This document shows positions 6,190-10,972 of a stretch of DNA of 10,972 nucleotides, in pieces. Where the stretch lies: positions 1 through 10,972 of the forward strand of contig JAAHHL010000134.1 of assembly GCA_010672185.1 (NCBI GenBank), written 5' to 3'. Position numbers and translations under genes: made by a program. The stretch comes from Caldora sp. SIO3E6 (GTDB lineage Bacteria; Cyanobacteriota; Cyanobacteriia; Cyanobacteriales; Coleofasciculaceae). The notes under the pieces are model-generated. The model did no database searches. It saw only the letters and a list, made by a program, of their open reading frames with translations, and had not been told where the DNA came from. Positions within the stretch are counted from its first letter, which is position 1. Each line of letters opens with the position of its first letter.

Positions 6190-6395
6190 ATCGCTTGGGC
6201 AGGTTTTGTATTAAGGTTGTTGCTAAATGCGATAACTTAGGCCAATTTGACACGAATATTGGAATCAAAACTCGCCCTACCGCAGCTATGCAAGTTCTCA
6301 AGATCCCCGACTTCTTAGTTGCAACCGTGATTAACTTGATAAATCGATAGAAGAAGTCGGGGATCTACTGCGCGATCGCTTACATTTGCTCTGCG
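6190..6395. repeat. long repeat unit 1, right part
   Basis: It starts with the right copy of the 46-bp flank (6190-6235) and continues through the end of MITE-like element B (CAAAACTCGCCCTA, 6266-6279). It then carries hairpin C (AGATCCCCGACTTCTT 6301-6316 and its exact complement 6351-6366) and a HIP1 octamer (6372). It lacks about 50 bases present in units 2 and 3, including their small inserted element. Confidence 0.75.
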
Positions 6396-6914
6396 ATGGG
6401 GTGTATTGTTGATCCCCCTAAATCCCCCTTAAAAAGGGGGACTTTGAGCTGCTGTACTTTTCTCAATAGGTTGGTTGTTTTTGCTGTGATTTTTTGTTAG
6501 TATTACGGATAATGGAGAAGTTCTGCACCTATAGAGTATCGTAGGGGCGGGTTTAGGGATAACCTATCCCATTTGACCCGAATATTAGAATCAAAACCCG
6601 CCCAATATCTTCCCGGTTAGTACAAACCATTCCCCAATTCCCAGTTTTTGATTCCCAGGTTATCGTTAGGGCAGGTTTTGTATTAAAGTTGTTGCCAAAT
6701 GCGATAACTTAGGCCATTTGACACGAATATTGGAATCAAAACCCTCCCTAACGCCGCTATGCGATTGCTTACAGCACCAGCTTGCGCTGATCGCTTAATT
6801 CTATCTTTCCCAGGTTCTCAAGACCCCCGACTTCTTGTTCCAACCGTGATTAACTTGATAAATCGATAGAAGAAGTCGGGGATCTACTGCGCGATCGCTT
6901 ACATTTGCTCTACT
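6396..6914. repeat. long repeat unit 2 (519 bp)
   Basis: This is the complete unit. In order: C5/G5 hairpin (6423-6441); MITE-like element A (6545-6603); element B with 15-base ends at 6666-6680 and 6737-6751 (13 of 15 complementary); a 26-base insert in a HIP1-like site (6763-6788); hairpin C (6821-6836 with 6870-6885, one mismatch); and HIP1 (6891). Stops occur in every frame at short distance, and no coding pattern is seen. Confidence 0.85.
6763..6788. mobile_element. 26-bp small dispersed element in a HIP1 site (unit 2)
   Basis: The plus strand reads GC, then 26 bases from GATTGCTTACAGC to TTGCGCT, then GATCGC. Deleting the 26 bases yields GCGATCGC. The layout (HIP1 half, GAT repeat at both edges) matches the element at 9196-9220, and unit 3 has the same insert at 7282-7307. 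Confidence 0.55.
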
Positions 6915-7417
6915 ATGGGGTGCATTGTTGATCCCCCTAAATCCCCCTTAAAAAGGGGGACTTTGAGCTGCTGTACTTTTCTCAATAGGTTGGTTGTTTT
7001 TGCTGTGATTTTCTGTTAGTATTACGGATAATGGGGAAGTTATGCACCTATAGAGTATCGTAGGGGCGGGTTTAGGGATAACCTATCCCATTTGACCCGA
7101 ATATTAGAATCAAAACCCGCCCAATATCTTCCCGATTAGTGCAACCAATTCCCCAATTGCCAGTTTTTGATTCCCAGGTTATCGTTAGGGCAGGTTTTGT
7201 CTTAAAGTTGTCGCCAAATGCGATAACTTAGGCCATTTGACACGAATATTGGAATCAAAACTCGTCCTACCACAGCTATGCGATTGCTTACAGCACCAGC
7301 TTGCGCTGATCGCTTAATTCTATCTTTCCCAGGTTCTCAAGATCCCCGACTTCTTGTTGCAACCGTGATTAACTCGATAAATCGATAGAAGAAGTCGGGG
7401 ATCTACTGCGCGATCGC
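6915..7417. repeat. long repeat unit 3
   Basis: It is nearly identical to unit 2: C5/G5 hairpin (6942-6960), element A (7064-7122), element B, the 26-base insert (7282-7307), and a perfect 16-bp hairpin C (7340-7355 with 7389-7404) followed by HIP1 at 7410. Similarity to unit 2 stops just after HIP1. Confidence 0.85.
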
Positions 7418-7446
7418 ATCTGTTGTACATTAGATTAGGTATTGTT

Positions 7447-7608
7447 GTAGGGGCGGGTTTAGGGATAACCTATCCCATTTGACCCGAATATTAGAATCAA
7501 AACCCGCCCAATATGTTTCCGGTTAGTACAATCAATTCCCCAATTACCAGTTTTTTACTCCCAAGTTATCGTTAGGGCGGGTTTTGTATTAAAGTTGTTG
7601 CAAAATGC
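7447..7608. repeat. long repeat unit 4, truncated
   Basis: It begins at GTAGGGGCGGGTTT, so it lacks the first 145 bases of the unit. It includes element A (7451-7460 with 7500-7509) and ends within element B at AAAATGCC. Together with units 1-3 it fills the stretch from 6151 to about 7610, which holds no gene. Confidence 0.75.
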
Positions 7609-7620
7609 CTTAAAGGGCAC

Positions 7621-7637
7621 ACAGGCTGGAAGCCTGT
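7621..7637. repeat. short palindromic repeat ACAGGCT-GGA-AGCCTGT
   Basis: A perfect 7-bp stem with a 3-base loop lies inside GGCACACAGGCTGGAAGCCT, a string I recognise as common between cyanobacterial genes. It lies about 90 bases past the stop of the NB-ARC/TPR gene on the minus strand. No T tract follows, so a terminator role is unproven. Confidence 0.4.
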
Positions 7638-7799
7638 TCCACATATCAATTCTCACTTTTATGGCTATTCCCTGTTCCCCATTTCCAAAAACAAAGAACT
7701 TTGTACATCATCCGAATAAAAAACGCTATAGTCGGCGTCTTATTACACGTAAATATTCAAGGTTTTCGCGAGTGATTGTGGTGTGGGGATGTTCATCAC

Positions 7800-8050
7800 C
7801 TAAGAGCTTTTTCATCAATGCAAGTGCTTGTTGATAGAGAGGTTCTGCCTCTTCATACCTCCCTTGTGACTCGTAGAGTAATGCCAGATTACTGAAGCTA
7901 GTAGCCACAAAAGGATGCTCATTACCGAAAAGCTTTGTCCACAATTTAAGTGCTTGGATCAAGAGAGGTTCTGCTTCCTCATACCTCCCTTGTGACTTGT
8001 AGAGTAACGCCAGATTGTTGAAGCTAGCAGCCACATCGGGATGTTCATTA
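7800..8050 (-). repeat. 126-bp tandem repeat encoding TPR units
   Basis: CCCTTGTGACT-type strings (QGRYEEAEPL codons) recur 126 bases apart at about 7860 and 7986, equal to 42 codons. The repeats encode the TPR array and are still very similar at the DNA level. This implies recent duplication or gene conversion, typical of sensor repeats in NLR-like proteins. Confidence 0.6.
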
Positions 8051-9195
8051 CCTAGACGATTTTTTGTCTCCAAGCAACATTCTTCACGCCACTTAACTGC
8101 TGGAAGATAATATCCTTGCCCCTCATAAAAACGACCTAAACCCACAAAAGGCGAGATTAAATCCTCATCTTCTAACCAATTCTTTTGAACCGTTGCTGCT
8201 TCTGCCAGGTGAGGAATAACAGGAGTAGCTTCGGCAATATCTTGCTGAGTTGGTGTATCGGGAATTTGCAGTGCCTCTACCGCCATTACTTGACAAAACC
8301 TTCCCTTCAGCTGATTAGCTTCTACCAATTGTTCCAACTTGCCGCTAAAAAACTCTCGAATAAGCTGATGTAACTGATAGCTACCCTTATCCCGCCTTTC
8401 CAATAAACTCAGACTCAACAAAGACTTATCTTTGACATCCTCCAAATCTTCCTCGTCTTCCTCCGGTAAGCATTGTTTCACTAACTCCCAAGGAATAGGT
8501 GCTAAAGCAAAGATACTCAGTAAACATCCTAACTTTTGGGCTGACTCATCCAATTCTTGCCAACTCAACTCAAAAGCCGCAGCTACTCCCCTTTGTGCCG
8601 TCATATCGGGATAGTCTTGTTGCAATGAGCGATGTTCCAATGCCAATCTTTGCCGCATTTGAGCCAAGGACAAATCTTGTTTCCGTTTCAAATAGCGCCC
8701 AACTAACTCCAATCCCAAGGGTAAATATCCTAATTCCCGACAAAGCTGTTGTGCCTGGTTGAATTCCCGTTGAATACGCTTTTCTCCCACAAACGACACC
8801 AACAACTCTAAGGATTCTTCTTCCGAAAGCACCTCTAAGTTCAGTTGCTCAAACTCTCCTAAGTATTGCCGCCTGGTAGTAACCAGTACCTTGAAGCGTA
8901 ATTCAGCAGGAGGTAAATAAGATTTTATGGCTTGATAATCCCCAACATCATCTAGTATTACCAGCACTTCCCCTTCTCGCCAGTGCCCCCAGCAATAACT
9001 CACTTTATCCGGTAATTCCCAGTCATCTGGTGGCTGCAAGTCTAATTTTGTTCTAGCAAAGTTGACAATCTGAGTTCCCAGATCAATATTCCCTGCCTGC
9101 AACCAACAAATACCACCGGGATAAGTTTTCTGCTGTTGATGATACAGGGAATATTGCAGTGCTAATTCCGTTTTTCCAATTCCTCCCATTCCCGC

Positions 9196-9220
9196 GATTG
9201 CCTTCGGCAGCAGCGAAGCT
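9196..9220. mobile_element. 25-bp small dispersed element inside a HIP1 site of the NB-ARC gene
   Basis: On the plus strand the insert runs GATTGCCTTCGGC to AGCGAAGCT and is followed by GATCGCG. Deleting it joins CCCGC to GATCGCG and recreates HIP1 (GCGATCGC). GAT occurs at both edges, like a 3-bp target duplication. The length, 25, is not a multiple of three, so the gene is frameshifted. The element resembles the very small mobile repeats (SDRs) described in Nostoc genomes. Confidence 0.7.
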
Positions 9221-9382
9221 GATCGCGCAAATAGCCACTCGCTCCTTTTCCTGCAACTTCTGGTGTAGGCTAGAGAGAGCTTCCCTGCGTCCCACAAATG
9301 TAGCCACACCTCTATGGGTCAAATTGTGGGGTATTCCAGTAAGGGGATTTAACTTTGTCCGTTCCCTGTCGGACGAATTCTG

Positions 9383-9865
9383 TCAAATTTTAACGCCACC
9401 GTGAATTGTCGTATTTTGGAAAACTCCAGTGTTGGTACTATTTTGGAAGTCAAGAGTATTACCGACATTACCTCCAGAAATGGTAGTTCCTTGAAACAGA
9501 GCATTAATTTTTTCCGCTAACTTGCCCGAATTCTGAACTGTTGCCTGAGACTTCATCTCCTCGATAAGCTTTTGTATCGCTGCCGCTAATTGTGAATCTT
9601 CTCTAACTGTTGCTTCTATCTGTTGTACCGCTTCAGCAATATCCGGTTCAGTCTTAGCTGCTGCTTCTACTTCCAGCACAGCTTGACCAAAATTCAGGGG
9701 TACTTCCTTGGCTTGTTCAATAGCGATAACTGTCTCTGGTGATTTACCTCGGAGACTTTTGAGTAAAGGTATTCCTTGTTCAAATAGCTTATCTACGGAT
9801 TTTCCTACGATCTTATCCCCAAATTTGTTCAGAATTACAAACAAGGCAGCAACAACAGTTTCCAT
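9383..9865 (-). CDS. N-terminal effector-associated-like domain of the NLR locus
   Basis: This 160-residue protein starts METVVAALFVILNKFGDKIV, an amphipathic/hydrophobic helix. It is followed by helical alanine- and glutamate-rich sequence (IEQAKEVPLNFGQAVLEVEA, DIAEAVQQIEATVREDSQLA) and ends in a Gly/Asn/Thr-rich tail (TTISGGNVGNTLDFQNSTNT...IHGGVKI). In cyanobacteria such segments often precede NB-ARC or other STAND domains. The stop TGA (9383-9385) is in the same frame as the following LTGIPHNLTHRGVATFVGRR, so this may be the front of a single broken gene, or a separate small gene translated before it. The ATG at 9865 is preferred over the GTG at 9886 because METVVAAL is the natural opening. 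Neither has a Shine-Dalgarno. The function is not known to me. Confidence 0.65.
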   Translation of the reverse strand: METVVAALFVILNKFGDKIVGKSVDKLFEQGIPLLKSLRGKSPETVIAIEQAKEVPLNFGQAVLEVEAAAKTEPDIAEAVQQIEATVREDSQLAAAIQKLIEEMKSQATVQNSGKLAEKINALFQGTTISGGNVGNTLDFQNSTNTGVFQNTTIHGGVKI

Positions 9866-9886
9866 AGGTTCAGTCAGTAGCAGCAC

Positions 9887-10103
9887 AACGACAACTCAGT
9901 TACATCATAACTAGTGCAGCTAAAATCTGCCTATATATCTCTCTGTGTCCTCTGTGCCTCTGTGGTTAATTTCCTCAGTTCACCCCACAGGCGCACAACT
10001 ATTCCATTATTAAATAAGGTAGCAAAAAATAACAATAAATGCAACCAACCATTCAATAATGGATAATTACCTTTTCTTGAAAGAAGAGGATTGAATTTAA
10101 GTA
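9887..10103. other. intergenic region with repeat string and weak inverted repeat
   Basis: No gene is seen. CTGTGTCCTCTGTGCCTCTG (about 9943-9962), continuing into GTGGTT, is a common cyanobacterial intergenic string, related in reverse to 4243-4294. TCCATTATT (10003-10011) and AATAATGGA (10055-10063) form a 9-bp inverted repeat in an AT-rich stretch. The region lies between two minus-strand genes, so it should hold the NLR promoter, but no convincing -35/-10 pair was found. Confidence 0.4.
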
Positions 10104-10972
10104 CTAGTCCACTAAAGTAGCCTTAACCTTAACCTCATATTCCGCTTCAAAAACCTCTTTTTTATAATCCAAATTCCACAATTCCAAAGCACAATCATCA
10201 TTGGGTACAGCAGGAACTAATTTGAGCTGAAGTTCTTTTCTCTGGGGTTTATACTCGCAATGTACCTGAGTAATGGCACCAATTTGCCTGCGATCGAGGG
10301 CAACTGCTAAGCGTAAGATAGCACTAAGTTGATTAACTAACTGGCGATGGGTTGAACTGGGTAAGTTGTTGTAGTTTTCGTGCTTTTTTTTGGGAGGACT
10401 TTTACGATGATAGCGAGCCAAATTAGCAATCACTTCAATATCAGCCTCTGTAAAACCTAAAAGTTCACCATGACGGATTAGGTAATAGGAATGCTTGTGG
10501 TGAGCAGAATGACTGATATAGACACCACAGTTATGTAATATAGCAGCAGCCCACAGCAGTTCCCGCTCTTCTGTATCCCAGTTGTGAAGCTGTCCTTTGG
10601 TTTGGTTAAATATACTTAGGGTAAAGCTCGCAACCCGCTCAGCATTGGCTAAATTTACCTGATATTTCTGGGCGACCTTTAACACACTCCGCTGCCGCAC
10701 TTCACTCTGGAAGTTAAGTCTGTCTTCAATTAAGCCGTGGGAGAGCATCCAGTCAACGATCATTCCTTCTCGAAGTGCTCTCTCACAAATAACTAGAGAC
10801 TCAACCTCCAGCATCTTCATCGCATCTAAGAGAATTATCCCCCCAGCCACAATAATTTCTGCACGCTTGTCGGAGGTCCCAATCATGGCTGCCCGTTCAG
10901 CATAATTGAGTGATACTAGGTGATTCAGTATTCCTTTGAGGTCTGTGCGACTTAACTCGTAACCAGTGAGGA
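10104..10972 (-). CDS. ppx: Ppx/GppA exopolyphosphatase-family protein, partial (C-terminal part)
   Basis: The frame is open to the window edge; about 289 codons are visible and the N-terminal part lies beyond 10972. The visible piece begins LTGYELSRTDL, then SDKRAEIIVAGGIILLDAMK and ICERALREGMIVDWML, the end of the ASKHA phosphatase domain (CERALREG is a family hallmark). An HD-like helical domain follows, with ILHNCGVYISHSAHHKHSYY and LARYHRKSPPKKKHENY. Ppx/GppA enzymes release phosphate from polyphosphate ends or convert pppGpp to ppGpp; the two roles cannot be separated from sequence alone. An ATG at 10886 lies mid-domain and is not the start. Nothing suggests damage. The gene is cytoplasmic and probably independent of the NLR locus. 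Confidence 0.92.
   Translation of the reverse strand, partial: LTGYELSRTDLKGILNHLVSLNYAERAAMIGTSDKRAEIIVAGGIILLDAMKMLEVESLVICERALREGMIVDWMLSHGLIEDRLNFQSEVRQRSVLKVAQKYQVNLANAERVASFTLSIFNQTKGQLHNWDTEERELLWAAAILHNCGVYISHSAHHKHSYYLIRHGELLGFTEADIEVIANLARYHRKSPPKKKHENYNNLPSSTHRQLVNQLSAILRLAVALDRRQIGAITQVHCEYKPQRKELQLKLVPAVPNDDCALELWNLDYKKEVFEAEYEVKVKATLVD

Larger units (their letters stand above)
7726..9382 (-). pseudogene. NB-ARC/TPR (STAND, NLR-like) ATPase, frameshifted
   Basis: STAND proteins of this layout sense a trigger through their repeats and oligomerise on ATP binding; many bacterial ones act in anti-phage defence. The front lies in one frame, IPHNLTHRGVATFVGRREAL...ERVAICAI, to about 9221. 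The rest continues in another frame from about 9201: AIAGMGGIGKTELALQY (Walker A GMGGIGKT), VLVILDDV (Walker B), KVLVTTRRQ (sensor), GYLPLGLELVGRYL (GLPL-like), YQLHQLIREFF (MHD-like). Two kinesin-light-chain-type TPRs of 42 residues and a partial third (GNEHPxVA..SF.NLALLY) end the protein at 7726. A 25-bp insertion at 9196-9220 causes the shift. Removing it restores VAICAIAGMGGIGKT. An in-frame TGA (9383-9385) also separates this from the upstream domain. A 5'-truncated product starting near 9309 would have a nonsense N-terminus and lack the front of the domain. Confidence 0.8.

Noticed and set aside
5448..6235. 46-bp repeats as a transposition target duplication
   Set aside because: They differ at about 7 of 46 positions, and the same segment exists in other units, so they are better explained as pre-existing repeat copies.
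5181..7608. CRISPR array
   Set aside because: The repeats are about 519 bp with no short direct repeats at regular spacer distances and no cas genes.
7595..7834. Plus-strand 79-codon frame
   Set aside because: It spans the repeat end and the antisense of the TPR codons; the composition is not protein-like.
9196..9226. Programmed ribosomal frameshift in the NB-ARC gene
   Set aside because: There is no slippery heptamer, and simple removal of a 25-bp insert restores frame and HIP1, so insertion is the better explanation.
1..10972. tRNA, rRNA or known riboswitch
   Set aside because: None was recognised on either strand by eye; a covariance-model scan could not be run.

Overview
The window looks like chromosomal DNA of a filamentous, Nostocales-type cyanobacterium. 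The grounds are: six intact HIP1 octamers (GCGATCGC, at 1603, 2871, 4550, 6372, 6891 and 7410); protein families typical of that group (DUF4278, ABC1/UbiB kinases ending in a membrane hairpin, an NB-ARC/TPR protein, a Ppx/GppA phosphatase with a KKKHENY stretch); and abundant small dispersed repeats. Protein assignments come from motif recognition by eye, with no database search.

Layout. 38-586 (+) encodes a CPBP/CAAX-type membrane protease. 714-896 (+) encodes a 60-residue double-CxxC zinc-ribbon protein. It converges on a minus-strand pair: a stand-alone papain-fold toxin (about 1280-1708) followed by a small protein that is probably its immunity partner (904-1254). Back to back with the toxin are two plus-strand DUF4278 genes: one of only 57 codons (1725-1898) with a good promoter, and one of 136 codons (2028-2438) with a strong ribosome binding site. 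2556-4235 (+) is an ABC1/AarF/UbiB-family kinase-like protein, facing a GNAT acetyltransferase (4453-4953, -).

From about 5040 to 7610 the DNA is dominated by a degenerate tandem array of a roughly 519-bp non-coding unit. The array starts exactly where a small minus-strand reading frame is cut off (5038-5178). Each unit is a mosaic of hairpins: a C5/G5 hairpin, two related MITE-like elements with GGGCGGGTTTT-type ends, and a 16-bp perfect stem (AGATCCCCGACTTCTT). The first unit is split by a complete VapBC-type toxin-antitoxin operon (5544-6150, -), which is bracketed by two diverged 46-bp copies of the same piece of the repeat.

Right of the array lies a minus-strand STAND/NLR-like locus: an N-terminal domain reading frame (9383-9865), then an NB-ARC ATPase with TPRs (7726-9382). 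The second part appears broken. An in-frame TGA separates it from the first part, and a 25-bp mobile repeat sits inside a former HIP1 site just before the Walker A motif and shifts the frame. Removing those 25 bases restores both the HIP1 octamer and the reading frame. The window ends in the C-terminal half of a Ppx/GppA phosphatase (10104-10972, -), which runs off the edge.

Taken together, the window mixes ordinary housekeeping genes with a cluster of conflict-type modules (papain toxin/immunity, VapBC, NLR) in a repeat-rich region where small mobile elements have recently been active. The most notable signals are the HIP1-targeted element insertions, the array carrying VapBC, the compact toxin/immunity pair and the 57-codon DUF4278 gene.
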